Assembly: GCF_014655955.1 (NCBI RefSeq)
Contig: NZ_BNBO01000001.1
Location: forward strand, 208,716-272,715
Direction: 5' to 3'
Length of the DNA: 64,000 nt
From: Kitasatospora indigofera
GTDB lineage: Bacteria; Actinomycetota; Actinomycetes; Streptomycetales; Streptomycetaceae
Part shown: positions 50,532 through 59,027 of the stretch, in pieces
How the letters are laid out: the number at the start of each line of letters is the position of its first letter
Numbering within the stretch: position 1 is the first letter of the stretch
Notes under the pieces: generated by a model
Told to the model about the DNA's origin: nothing
Database searches by the model: none
What the model saw: only the letters and a program-made list of their open reading frames with translations
Translations under genes and position numbers: made by a program

Positions 50532-51758
50532 ATGGAACGCCAGGCACCCCCCAGCGAGATCATCGGCGTGGCGGCCGTCCTGTTGCGGCGCACTCCGGAC
50601 CTCGGCGAGCGGCTGGCCCGGCGGATGCGCGCGGAGGTGGAGTCCTACGGCAACGAGAGCCTCGTCCCGTTCGCGTCCATCCGCACGTCCTGCACCCGCA
50701 ACCTGGAGCTGATGCTCCGGCACTTCACGAACGCCGCACCCGTGGACACCGGCCCGCCGAAGGAGACCGGCCGGGTCCGCGCGCAGCAGGGCGTCCCGCT
50801 GGCCGAGACCCTGCACGCGTACCGGATCGGCTTCGAGTTCCTCTGGTCCGAGCTGGTCACCGAGGCACGCCACCACCCCGCCGTCACGGACTCGATGCTG
50901 GTGGCCCTGGCCGCCGAGGTGTGGTGGCTGGCGGGCGAGTACTCGATGGCGGTGGCCGCGGCGTACCGCGAGACGACCTCGGAGCTGATGCTCCAGCGCG
51001 AGCACGAGCGGTCGGTGCTCGTGGAGGCCCTGTTCACCGGCGTGATCGCCGACCGCACCACGCTCGGGGAGACCGCCCGCACCCTGGGCCTGCCCGCCCA
51101 GGGACGCTTCCTCGTGGTGGCCGCCGAGGTGCCGGCGCCCGGGCGGGAGGCCCTCCCCGGCATTGAGGCCGCGCTGCGCGCCACCCACGTCCCGTCCGCC
51201 TGGCGCCTGCTGCCCGACCAGCAGATCGGCGTGGTGGCCCTCCCCTCGCCGACCGCGGAGTCCGCGGCCCTGCGGGCGTTGCGCAAGCACTCCGCCCGGG
51301 TGGGCGTCAGCCCGTCCTACGACTCGCTGCGGGACACCCCGCAGGCCCTGCGGTTCGCCCGGCTGGCCCTCGGCACCCTCGGCGGCCGCAAGTCCGGGGT
51401 CGCCCGTTTCGACGACAACCCGCTGGCCGTACTGGTGGCCGCCGCCCCCGCCGAGGCCGCCCACCTGGCCCGCACCGGGCTCAGCGCGATCCTGGCGCTG
51501 CCCGCCCAGGAACGGGAGCGGCTCCTGGAGACGCTGGAGCAGTGGTTCGCGGCGGCCGGCTCGGCCGTGGAGACGGGCCGCCGCCTGTACGTCCACGCCA
51601 ACACGGTGCGCTACCGGCTGCGCCGGATCGAGTCCGCCACCGGGCGTTCGCTCCAGGACCCGCAGGCCGTGCTGGAGATCGGCGCCGCCCTCCAGGCGTT
51701 CCGGCTGCTCCCGCCGGAGGGGGAGAGCACCGGCGCAGGACCGGCCACGCCGGGCTGA
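50532..51758 (+). CDS. PucR family transcriptional regulator
   Basis: 408-residue regulator. The N-terminal RsbRD-like helical sensor (RRMRAEVESYGNESLVPFASIRTSCTRNLELMLRHF, LAETLHAYRIGFEFLWSELV), a GGDEF-like middle (VSPSYDSLRDTPQALRFARLAL) and a C-terminal HTH_30 (ETLEQWFAAAGSAVETGRRLYVHANTVRYRLRRIESATGRSLQDP) form the typical architecture. ATG 50532. Divergent from the acyl-CoA ligase; most likely its activator, with the CoA-ester or free acid as effector. A second PucR-type gene lies at 41771, flanking the other side of the Liv operon. Confidence 0.91.
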   Translation: MERQAPPSEIIGVAAVLLRRTPDLGERLARRMRAEVESYGNESLVPFASIRTSCTRNLELMLRHFTNAAPVDTGPPKETGRVRAQQGVPLAETLHAYRIGFEFLWSELVTEARHHPAVTDSMLVALAAEVWWLAGEYSMAVAAAYRETTSELMLQREHERSVLVEALFTGVIADRTTLGETARTLGLPAQGRFLVVAAEVPAPGREALPGIEAALRATHVPSAWRLLPDQQIGVVALPSPTAESAALRALRKHSARVGVSPSYDSLRDTPQALRFARLALGTLGGRKSGVARFDDNPLAVLVAAAPAEAAHLARTGLSAILALPAQERERLLETLEQWFAAAGSAVETGRRLYVHANTVRYRLRRIESATGRSLQDPQAVLEIGAALQAFRLLPPEGESTGAGPATPG

Positions 51759-52340
51759 GCCGCACCGGCCGGGCCCTGCCCTGGTCCCCGCCGGCCCTGG
51801 TCCCGGCCTGACGCTTCCGCGTCGTCGCCCCCCGGGGGTTCGCCGCCACCACGGCGGTCGGCACCGAACTCCGCGGGGGCCGAACTCCTCCGTGGGCGGG
51901 GCCGGTTCTCCGGGTACCCCGGCACGGGCTCGGCCGGTCCATGTCCGGTCCAACGTCTGCGCCGTGGGCGCGGTGGCCGCGGCCACCCGTCGCTCGCGGA
52001 GGCGGCCGGAGGCGGCCGCGGGTGGGGATCCGGCGCCGCGAGAGACCGTGCGGGGCGGGCGAGTTGTCGTTGCGGGATCCCGGAGGGTCGGTCGCCGCCG
52101 ACGAGTTCCCCATTCCGAAGGCCGGCCGGTCGGCGCGGCGGTTCGGTTTTTATGCGAACTTGCGGCACATTGCGTGATGGCGCCGCTGCGGTGAATCACC
52201 GCGAGGGCCAGGAGACGGGCCTCGGCAGGTGTGGCGAGTTCCGGCAACTCCTCGGCTGTTCCTGCCCGTTCGCATGTCACCGCGGTGCGCGCCGTGTCCG
52301 GTTCGTGAACAACACCAGCGAAGAGGCGGTGGCTGTCCCC
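51759..52340. other. Intergenic, no gene recognised
   Basis: 582 bp. Open frames exist by composition only. The right part is less GC-rich (52140-52180, GGTTTTTATGCGAACTTG) and probably includes the promoter of the hydrolase gene at 52341. Confidence 0.4.
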
Positions 52341-53672
52341 ATGGCGCAGGAAGCCAGGATCGATGTCGAAACGACATGGAATCAGACGGAGGAGGCGTTC
52401 TCGGTCGAGAAGGCGGCGGAGTTCGCCGGACAACTGCCGCCGGGCCCCTGGTTCGGGACCGCGGCCGGCCCGGCGCGCGCCGACGGGCGGGAGCCGAAGT
52501 ACACCCTGCCGCTGCGGTCCGCCCGGCCGTACCGGCGGGAGGTGGCCCTCGGCGAGGCCGCGGTGTACCTCGCCGACGGCCACGACGAGCTGGTGAGGCC
52601 GTTCATCTTCGCGGACGGCTTCAACTACGGCCGCAGTGACCTGCCGGGGCTGTTCGCCCACTTCAACGCACCCTACCCGGGCGGCAGTTCCGGCTTCCTC
52701 GACCAGTTGCTCACCGCGGGCATCGACGTCGTCCTGGTCGGCTTCGAGGAGCGGCACACCTACATCCAGGCCAACGCCGGGGTGGTGATCAGCGCCGTCC
52801 AGGAGGTCATCCGGCGGCGGGAGGGCAAGGCGCCGCTGATCGTCGGCGGGGTCAGCATGGGCGGCATCATCACCCGCTACGCCCTCGCGGAGATGGAGGA
52901 CAAGGAGCAGGACCACGAGACCGGGACGTACCTCTCCTGGGACTCCCCGCACAACGGCGCCTGGATCCCGCTGGTCCTCCAGCAGATGGCCTACTTCTTC
53001 GAGTCGCTGCCGGCCGAGCCCGGCAAGGTCAAGGAGGCCGAGCTGATCAGGAGCCCGGCCGCGCAGCAACTGCTGTACGCCTGGGTCCCGGACGCGAAGT
53101 ACGAGGGCCCGGTCGCCACCTCCAGCGAACTGCGCACGCAGTTCCTGCACGAGCTGCGCGAGCTCGGCCAGTTCCCGCGGCGGCCGCGCAAGCTGGGCGT
53201 GGCCAACGGCACGGGCACCGGCACCGGCCGCGACCTGCCGCCCGGCGGCGAGGTGTTCGAGTACCAGGTTCCGCTGGTCGTCTACGCCCGGGCCAACTTC
53301 CAGCCCGACGGCGGCGCGCGCAAGCCGATCGGCGAGATGCGGGCCGCCGGCCAGGTGCGACGGGGCTTCACCTCGTACGTCCCCGGCCTCGACGGTGCGC
53401 CGGGCGGCACCCTCGACTCCTTCGGCAAGATCGCGGGGGCGCTGGGGGCCACCATCCCGGAGGCCTACAAGTTCAGCTGCTTCGTCCCCTCCGTCAGCGC
53501 GGTCGCGCTGGACTACGACCCGGCCGAGTGGGACGTCGACCCGTACGAGAAGGTCGAGGGGGCCGACGAGAAGAGCGCGCTCGACGAGTTCAAGTGCGAC
53601 GGTGAGAACACCGTGCACAGCCAGGTGACCAAGCCGCTGGTCGACTGGATCGTGGAGCGCATCGTCCACTGA
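52341..53672 (+). CDS. Large cytoplasmic alpha/beta hydrolase
   Basis: 443-residue protein with an esterase/lipase fold. GGVSMGGIITRYAL is the nucleophile elbow, IVGGVSMGG with Ser; the preceding VRPFIFADGFNYGRSDLPGLF and DVVLVGFEERHTYIQANAGVVISAVQEVI fit PGAP1/lipase-type esterases acting on bulky substrates. LSWDSPHNGAWIPLVLQQMAYFF follows (lid-like). HS in the C-terminal ENTVHSQVTKPLVDWI may hold the catalytic His. No signal peptide. ATG 52341 was preferred over GTG 52305 because a GAAGAGGCGG lies about 11 bases upstream. Followed by a very strong terminator. Confidence 0.82.
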   Translation: MAQEARIDVETTWNQTEEAFSVEKAAEFAGQLPPGPWFGTAAGPARADGREPKYTLPLRSARPYRREVALGEAAVYLADGHDELVRPFIFADGFNYGRSDLPGLFAHFNAPYPGGSSGFLDQLLTAGIDVVLVGFEERHTYIQANAGVVISAVQEVIRRREGKAPLIVGGVSMGGIITRYALAEMEDKEQDHETGTYLSWDSPHNGAWIPLVLQQMAYFFESLPAEPGKVKEAELIRSPAAQQLLYAWVPDAKYEGPVATSSELRTQFLHELRELGQFPRRPRKLGVANGTGTGTGRDLPPGGEVFEYQVPLVVYARANFQPDGGARKPIGEMRAAGQVRRGFTSYVPGLDGAPGGTLDSFGKIAGALGATIPEAYKFSCFVPSVSAVALDYDPAEWDVDPYEKVEGADEKSALDEFKCDGENTVHSQVTKPLVDWIVERIVH

Positions 53673-53678
53673 CACGCA

Positions 53679-53721
53679 CGGTGCGCCCGCCCCGGGCTCC
53701 TGGCCCGGGGCGGGCGCACCG
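53679..53721 (+). terminator. Perfect 19-bp-stem terminator
   Basis: CGGTGCGCCCGCCCCGGGC pairs perfectly with 53703-53721 around a five-base loop TCCTG, seven bases after the hydrolase stop. Confidence 0.85.
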
Positions 53722-53957
53722 CTCCGGTGCGGCCCGGGACACCGGCCCCCGGGCGGGTCCACGACGGGCCGGCGCTTCAACGGGCCGGCCCCGGGATTCG
53801 GACGTCGTGCGCGCCCGGCCCGGCCCCGCCCCCCGTCGACCTCACGCGGCCGGCACCGCCCGTCCGACGACCCCGGCGGCCGGCGCGGGGCGCCCCCGGA
53901 CGGGAGCCGGCCCTCCCGCGCCGCCGGAAGGCGGGGATTCCCTGCGAAGATCGGGGG

Positions 53958-54767
53958 ATGGACGTCATGAAGAGGAACCACGTCGTGGTCACGGGCCGTG
54001 GCGACGGCCCCGTGGTGGTGCTGGCGCACGGCTTCGGCTGCGATCAGAACATGTGGCGCCTGGTCGTGCCCGCGCTCGCGGAGGACTTCAAGGTGGTGCT
54101 GTTCGACCATGTCGGGGCCGGCCGCTCGGACCTCGGGGCCTGGAGCGAGGAGCGGTACGCGAGCCTGGACGGCTACGCGGACGACGTCCTGCAGCTCCTG
54201 CGGGCCCTCGACCCTGGGCCGGTCGTGTTCGTCGGGCACTCGGTCAGCTCGATGGTCGGGGTGCTGGCGGCCGTCCGGGAGCCGGACCTGTTCACCGGCC
54301 TGGTCCTGCTCACCCCCTCCCCGCGCTACGTGGACGACGAGGCGACGGGCTACCGGGGCGGCTTCAGCGCGGAGGACATCGACGAACTGCTGGAGTCGCT
54401 GGACTCCAACTACCTCGGCTGGTCCGGCGCGATGGCGCCGGTGATCATGGGCAACCCCGAGCGCCCCGAGCTCGGCGAAGAGCTGACGAACAGCTTCTGC
54501 CGCACCGACCCGGCCATCGCCCGTGCCTTCGCCCACACCACCTTCCGCTCCGACAACCGCGCCGACCTGGCGAAGGTCGGCGTCCCCACCCTGGTCGCGC
54601 AGTGCTCCGACGACGCCATCGCGCCGCCCGAGGTCGGCGCCTTCGTCCACGCCCGGATCCCCGGCAGCAAGCTGGTCACCCTGCCCGCGACCGGTCACTG
54701 CCCGCAGCTGAGCGCCCCCGACGCCACCGCCGAGGCGATCATCGACTTCGTCCGGGCACTCCGTTGA
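53958..54767 (+). CDS. rsbQ: RsbQ-like alpha/beta hydrolase
   Basis: 269-residue alpha/beta hydrolase of the RsbQ/KAI2/D14 family. The signature VVLAHGFGCDQNMWRLVVPAL and VVLFDHVGAGRSDL is diagnostic; the triad is Ser95 in VGHSVSSM, Asp in QCSDDAIAPP and His in ATGHCPQLSAP. In Bacillus RsbQ supplies an unknown hydrophobic ligand to the PAS domain of RsbP to activate it under energy stress. ATG 53958 (ATG 53967 is an alternative). The stop overlaps the RsbP-like start (TGATG), giving the same rsbQ-rsbP gene order as in Bacillus. Confidence 0.92.
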   Translation: MDVMKRNHVVVTGRGDGPVVVLAHGFGCDQNMWRLVVPALAEDFKVVLFDHVGAGRSDLGAWSEERYASLDGYADDVLQLLRALDPGPVVFVGHSVSSMVGVLAAVREPDLFTGLVLLTPSPRYVDDEATGYRGGFSAEDIDELLESLDSNYLGWSGAMAPVIMGNPERPELGEELTNSFCRTDPAIARAFAHTTFRSDNRADLAKVGVPTLVAQCSDDAIAPPEVGAFVHARIPGSKLVTLPATGHCPQLSAPDATAEAIIDFVRALR

Positions 54768-56107
54768 TGGTCAGGGCCGGCGGCGGCGACGAACCGGAAG
54801 GACGCGGCACGGCCCCCGAGGGCGACGACGCGGCGCGCTTCTCCGCGATGCTGGAGGACAGCGCCGTCGACCTCTACGAGAACGCCCCCTGCGGCTACCT
54901 CTCCACCCTCATGGACGGGCAGATCGCCAAGGTCAACACCACTCTCCTGAGCTGGCTCGGCTACCGCCGCGAGGAGCTGGTGGGCCGCCGACGCTTCACC
55001 GACCTGCTCACCGTCGGCGGTCGCCTCTACCACGAGACGCACTTCGCCCCGCTGCTCAGCATGCAGGGGGAGATCGGCGGCATCGCCCTCGAACTCAAGG
55101 CGGCCGACGGCACCCGGATGCCCGTCCTGGTCACCTCCACCGTCAAGACCAGCGACGACGGCCAACCCCTGCTGATCCGCACCACCCTGTTCGACGCCCG
55201 CGACCGCCGCGCCTACGAGACCGAACTCCTGCGCGCCCGCCAGGAGGCCGAGGAGGCCCGGCGCGAAGCCGACCGGGCCCGCCGGACGGCCGAGGAGGCG
55301 CACCGCGCCGTGGAGGCCGAACGGCAACGCCTGCAACGCCTGGCCACCACCCTGCAGCGCACCCTGCTCCCGCCCTCCCTGACCGCACCGGCCGGCCTGG
55401 AGGTCGCCGCGCACTACCACATCGCCTCCGCCGACGAGGTCGGCGGCGACTTCTACGACCTCTTCCCCCTCGCCCACGGCAGCTGGGGCCTGTTCCTGGG
55501 CGATGTGTGCGGCAAGGGCGCGGCCGCCGCCGCCGTCACCTCGCTGGCCCGCTACACGCTCCGCGCGGCCGCCGTCTACGACCCCGACCCCGTCGCCGTC
55601 CTCGCCAACCTCAACACCGTCCTCACCCACGAGTACGAAGGCACCGACCCGCGCTTCTGCACCGTCCTCTTCGGGGTCCTCACCCCCGACCGGGGCACCG
55701 CCGGCTTCGAGCTCGCCCTCGCGGCCGGCGGGCACCCCCCGGCGATACTGCTGCGTGCCGACGGCAGCGCCCGCCACCTGCCCACTCCCGGCGGCCAGCT
55801 GATCGGTGTCATCCCCGACCCCCACATCGCCACCACCACCGTGCGCCTGGACCCGGGGGACACCGTCCTGCTCTACACCGACGGCCTCACCGAGGCCCAC
55901 ACCACGCCCCTGGGCAGGACCGGGGGTGACGGCCGCTACGGCGACGCGGCGCTGCTGGATTTCACCGCAGCCCTGGCGCCCACCACCGCTCCCGCGGCCA
56001 TCGCCGCCCTGCAGGGGCTGCTGGACACCCTCGGGAGCGGCGTGGACGACGACACCGCCCTGCTGGCGCTCAGCGTCCCCCATCCCGTTTCGGAGCCGAA
56101 GCAGTGA
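54767..56107 (+). CDS. rsbP: RsbP-like PAS-PP2C serine phosphatase
   Basis: 446-residue protein: an N-terminal PAS domain (about residues 25-145; ENAPCGYLSTLMDGQIAKVNT, LGYRREELVG), a coiled-coil linker (EAEEARREADRARRTAEEAHRAVEAERQRLQ) and a C-terminal SpoIIE/RsbU PP2C domain with metal-binding Asp in ADEVGGDFYD, GDVCGKGAAAA, AAGGHPP and LLYTDGLTEA, ending DDDTALL. This is the RsbP architecture; the substrate should be a phosphorylated STAS protein, the next gene. ATG 54767 overlaps the RsbQ stop. The linker should convey PAS ligand or partner state to the phosphatase. Confidence 0.92.
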   Translation: MVRAGGGDEPEGRGTAPEGDDAARFSAMLEDSAVDLYENAPCGYLSTLMDGQIAKVNTTLLSWLGYRREELVGRRRFTDLLTVGGRLYHETHFAPLLSMQGEIGGIALELKAADGTRMPVLVTSTVKTSDDGQPLLIRTTLFDARDRRAYETELLRARQEAEEARREADRARRTAEEAHRAVEAERQRLQRLATTLQRTLLPPSLTAPAGLEVAAHYHIASADEVGGDFYDLFPLAHGSWGLFLGDVCGKGAAAAAVTSLARYTLRAAAVYDPDPVAVLANLNTVLTHEYEGTDPRFCTVLFGVLTPDRGTAGFELALAAGGHPPAILLRADGSARHLPTPGGQLIGVIPDPHIATTTVRLDPGDTVLLYTDGLTEAHTTPLGRTGGDGRYGDAALLDFTAALAPTTAPAAIAALQGLLDTLGSGVDDDTALLALSVPHPVSEPKQ

Positions 56108-56463
56108 CCGACCTGCGCACCACCGTCCGCGCCACACCCACCGGGCCCGTCCTGGAGATCGCCGGGGACCTGGACTTCCACAGTGCTCCCGGCGCCCGGG
56201 AGGTGCTGCTGGGGCTCGCCCCGGGCCCGGGCCGGCTCCTCGTCGTCGACCTGACCGGCCTCACCTTCTGCGACTCCACCGGGATCACCCTGCTGCTGGC
56301 CGCCCGCAACCACGCCGTCGGCCACCAGGCGCACATCGCCCTGGCCGGGGTGCCGGCGCAGGTGGCCCGCATCTTCGACATCACGGGCCTCAGCCGGGTC
56401 TTCGCCAGCTATCCCACGGCCGAGGACGCCGTCGACCGATGGGCCGCACGGACCGAAAGCTGA
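56104..56463 (+). CDS. STAS-domain anti-sigma factor antagonist (RsbV/BldG type)
   Basis: 119-residue STAS protein. Core: VLEIAGDLDFHSAPGAREVLLGL, LLVVDLTGLTFCDSTGITLLL with the phosphorylatable Ser in CDSTG, and ARIFDITGLSRVFASYPTAEDAVDRW. In its dephosphorylated form such a protein binds an anti-sigma kinase and releases a sigma factor; the RsbP-like phosphatase would be its activator. GTG 56104 overlaps the phosphatase stop (GTGA). The anti-sigma kinase and sigma factor are not in the window, so they act in trans. Confidence 0.92.
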   Translation: MTDLRTTVRATPTGPVLEIAGDLDFHSAPGAREVLLGLAPGPGRLLVVDLTGLTFCDSTGITLLLAARNHAVGHQAHIALAGVPAQVARIFDITGLSRVFASYPTAEDAVDRWAARTES

Positions 56464-56466
56464 CAG

Positions 56467-56495
56467 GTCCCCGACCCCCGGCTCCGGACGGGGAC
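56467..56495. terminator. Hairpin between rsbV-like and NAD kinase genes
   Basis: Seven-base perfect stem GTCCCCG/CGGGGAC with a 15-base loop, between convergent stops at 56463 and 56501. Confidence 0.6.
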
Positions 56496-56500
56496 GGCCC

Positions 56501-57361
56501 TCAGCCGTGTTCCGCCGAGCCGGAGAGCCGGAGTTTGCGCTGGGCCCGCTGGTAGAACGTGGTGCGGCCGAGGCGCACGACGCGCGCGGCGCCGGGCAGC
56601 ATCGTCACCTCGACGACGTCGCCCGGGGAGACCCGGCCGACCAGGATGCCGTCGGCCTCGACGGCGAGGTCGCCGCTGTGCGGCAGGACCTCCAGGTCGA
56701 GCCGCTCGCCGCTGGAGAGGAACACGGAACGGTTGAACGCGGCATGGGGTGCCACGGGAGTGATCAGCAGCCCCTCCGCATTGGGGGAGACGATCGGCCC
56801 GCCGGCGGAGAAGCTGTACGCGGTGGAGCCGGTCGGCGTGGCGACGACGACCGCGTCGGCCGTGTAGGCGACGAAGGGCTCGCCCTGCACCCGTACGGCG
56901 ACCGCCGCGGACTTGTGTCCCGGGCTGCGCAGCAGCACGACGTCGTTCAGGGCCGCCTCCTGCGCGTCCCCGAAGCGGGCGTGGACGCCGGAGCGGGCCT
57001 CGACGGTGAAACGGCGGGCATCGACGGCGTCCAGCGCGGCGGGCAGTTCCGGTATGTCGACCTCGGCGAGGAAGCCCAGCCGGCCGACGTTGACGCCCAG
57101 CACCGGGGCGTGGCCCCCGGTGGCGAGCCGCATGGCGCGCAGCATGGTGCCGTCCCCGCCGAGGCTGATCATCAGGTCGGCGCCGGTGGCCATCTCCTCG
57201 GCCTCCACCGGGACGGCCTCGCAGCCGATCCTGGCCACCTCCGCCGCCAGCCCCAGGACCTTCGTCCCCCGGGCCCGGCTCCAACGGACCACGGCCTCCA
57301 CCGTGGGCGCGCAGGTGCGCTCCGGGTGGAGTAACAGTCCCACCGTGCCGATGAATCCCAT
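56501..57361 (-). CDS. nadK: NAD(+)/NADH kinase
   Basis: 286-residue NAD kinase phosphorylating NAD to NADP. Diagnostic motifs: GGDGTMLRA with Asp70 (catalytic), NVGRLGFLAEVD, the NDVVLLR segment, DAVVVATPTGSTAYSFSAGGPIVSPNAEGLLITPVAPH and GDLAVEADG. Length is usual for actinobacterial PpnK. ATG 57361 (an in-frame upstream GTG at 57412 is possible). Actinomycetes often carry two or more copies, so this may be a paralogue outside the recN-linked locus. Convergent with the Rsb-like operon. Confidence 0.93.
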   Translation of the reverse strand: MGFIGTVGLLLHPERTCAPTVEAVVRWSRARGTKVLGLAAEVARIGCEAVPVEAEEMATGADLMISLGGDGTMLRAMRLATGGHAPVLGVNVGRLGFLAEVDIPELPAALDAVDARRFTVEARSGVHARFGDAQEAALNDVVLLRSPGHKSAAVAVRVQGEPFVAYTADAVVVATPTGSTAYSFSAGGPIVSPNAEGLLITPVAPHAAFNRSVFLSSGERLDLEVLPHSGDLAVEADGILVGRVSPGDVVEVTMLPGAARVVRLGRTTFYQRAQRKLRLSGSAEHG

Positions 57362-57799
57362 CCGGGCACCTCGATGTCGGCCGGGCCACAAGTGCTCCCT
57401 CCAGTCACGCACAGCCGGTCGCGACCTTCAAGGTCACCGCCGGGCCCCCTGCTCACGTCGGTCCGGATCGCCGCCCGTCGGCCCGGCCGGCCCGGCACGA
57501 CGGGACCCCCTGCGCCACGACTGGACCCCCTGCGCAGGGACGGGACCGCGTGCGCAGGGACGGCCCGCTCCCGCCCGTCACGGAATCCCCCCGCGAGCGG
57601 GCCACGACCACCGTCCGGACGTGGGTGTGAGCGGGAATGTGCGGATCAGGCCCATCCGTCCGCGGGGGAGCGCCGAATGCCTGGTAGAGGCGCGTGACCG
57701 CGAGCGTAGACGCCCAGCCGTCGTTCCGCCCGGGCTCCGCACGGCTCCGGCCGCGACCCGGATCGCCCCCGCGCGCTCTCCCTCCCGAAGGACGTCCCG
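57362..57799. other. Divergent spacer with tandem repeats
   Basis: 438 bp between divergent nadK and CHRD-protein genes. It holds the 20-bp tandem repeat at 57501-57560. No operator or coding frame was recognised. Confidence 0.45.
57501..57560. repeat. Three imperfect 20-bp tandem units
   Basis: Units (57501, 57521, 57541) share GGGACC(C/G)CxTGCGC-type sequence. Units two and three both end TGCGCAGGGA. Role unknown. Confidence 0.75.
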
Positions 57800-58438
57800 A
57801 TGAGGAAGCTCCTGATTCCCGCTGCCGTTGCCGCCCTGGTCATGCCGTTCGGCGTGGCCGTGGCCTCCGCCGACACCGGCCACCACCCGTCCCCGAAGCA
57901 GGACCAGCGCAACACCTTCACCTACGCGCTGCTGCTGCCGGTCGCCAACAACCGCGTGCAGGGCATCGGCACCGCCACCGTCGTCCTGCACGGCCACGAC
58001 GCGAAGATCACCATCCACGTCCGGGGCCTGCTCGACCACGCCCCGCACGCGATGCACATCCACGTCAAGGGCTCCGGCGAGTGCCCCACGACCGACGACT
58101 CGCGTCTGCACAACGGCCACCTGGCGACCTCCACCACCGACGGCCTGCGCGCCTACGGCGCCATCGGCACCTCGCTCACCACCACCGGCGACACCAGCCC
58201 GAACAGTGCCCTCGCGATCGACCGCTTCCCGTCGGCCGGCACCTACACCTACTCCCGCACCATCCAGATCACCGACGACGTCGCCCGACAGGTCCGCCAC
58301 GACAACGCCGTGGTCGTGGTCCACGGCATCGACTACAACAAGAACGGCAAGTACGACACCGTCCTCGGAGCCAGCGAACTCAACCCCATGCTTCCCCAGG
58401 AGGCCACCGCCCCGGCCCTCTGCGGCCCACTCCACTGA
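57800..58438 (+). CDS. Secreted CHRD-domain protein
   Basis: 212-residue secreted protein. The signal peptide is KKL-type (RKLLIPAAVAALVMPFGVAVASA), followed by a CHRD domain, a beta-sandwich also found in Cu/Zn superoxide dismutases and chordin: GIGTATVVLHGHDAKITIHVRGLLDHAPHAMHIHVKGSGECP, HNGHLATSTTDGL, VVVVHGIDYNKNGKYD. The HxH/His residues echo the Cu/Zn-SOD fold but a full copper site is not evident. ATG 57800 with GAAGGAC upstream. Monocistronic; followed by a strong hairpin. Confidence 0.88.
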   Translation: MRKLLIPAAVAALVMPFGVAVASADTGHHPSPKQDQRNTFTYALLLPVANNRVQGIGTATVVLHGHDAKITIHVRGLLDHAPHAMHIHVKGSGECPTTDDSRLHNGHLATSTTDGLRAYGAIGTSLTTTGDTSPNSALAIDRFPSAGTYTYSRTIQITDDVARQVRHDNAVVVVHGIDYNKNGKYDTVLGASELNPMLPQEATAPALCGPLH

Positions 58439-58449
58439 CCCCCGACCGC

Positions 58450-58482
58450 GCGCCCGGCCCACCACCCGTGTCGGCCGGGCGC
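58450..58482 (+). terminator. Hairpin after CHRD-protein gene
   Basis: Perfect 10-bp stem GCGCCCGGCC/GGCCGGGCGC with a 13-base loop, 11 bp after the stop. Confidence 0.7.
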
Positions 58483-58638
58483 TCCTCACGCCCCGGCCGT
58501 GCCGACGCCGGCGGTCCTGGTCGGTGCGGCCGGGCCCGCGGGCGCGACCGGGCCGGCCGTACCGGGTGCGCCGGTCGCGGTCGATCCGCCCCGCCCATAG
58601 CGTTGTCCCGGGTGGGACCGTTGGCACGGGAGGCCGGG

Positions 58639-58890
58639 ATGAGTCAGTTCAGGTGGGTTCTGGAGGTACAGGACGACGACGGACGATGGTCCCGGCAGGA
58701 CGCTGCCCCGCTGCCGGATCCACTGGAGTACGAAGGGACGCCGCAGCGGGCGGCCAACCACCTGCGGGACGTGTTCGTGCGCTCGCTCTCCCGGCCTGCC
58801 CCTGGCCCTCGGGCGGTCCGGGTCCGCGTCTGGGAGGGGGCCGATGCGGTGGGTGAGCCCGAGGCCGAGACCGAGTGGTCGCGCGAGTGA
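58639..58890 (+). CDS. Small hypothetical protein (83 aa)
   Basis: 83-residue protein with SQFRWVLEVQDDDGRWSRQDAAPLPDPLEYEG at the N-terminus, a helix TPQRAANHLRDVFVRSL and a strand AVRVRVWEGADAVGEPEAETEWSRE. The pattern of a short alpha/beta fold with DGRW...VWEG suggests a conserved streptomycete family of unknown function. ATG 58639 is preceded by GGGAGG six bases upstream, which is strong support. Confidence 0.7.
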   Translation: MSQFRWVLEVQDDDGRWSRQDAAPLPDPLEYEGTPQRAANHLRDVFVRSLSRPAPGPRAVRVRVWEGADAVGEPEAETEWSRE

Positions 58891-59027
58891 GGTGGTCCAC
58901 CCGGGGCCCAGGGGCAAGCGCCCGCACCACCGCTCGTCGCCGCGGCAGGCCAGGCGCTCGCGGTCCGGCCGTTCGCGGAGCCGGCCCGCACGCCCGCCGG
59001 CCCGCGCCCCGGACCAGGCCGACCCGC

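Noticed and set aside
50508..54698. Very long minus-strand open frame (about 1,396 codons) opposite the PucR, hydrolase and RsbQ-like genes
   Set aside because: It lies antisense to three well-recognised genes, its translation is low-complexity Gly/Ala/Arg/Pro sequence without any motif, and it reflects the lack of stop codons in high-GC antisense frames.
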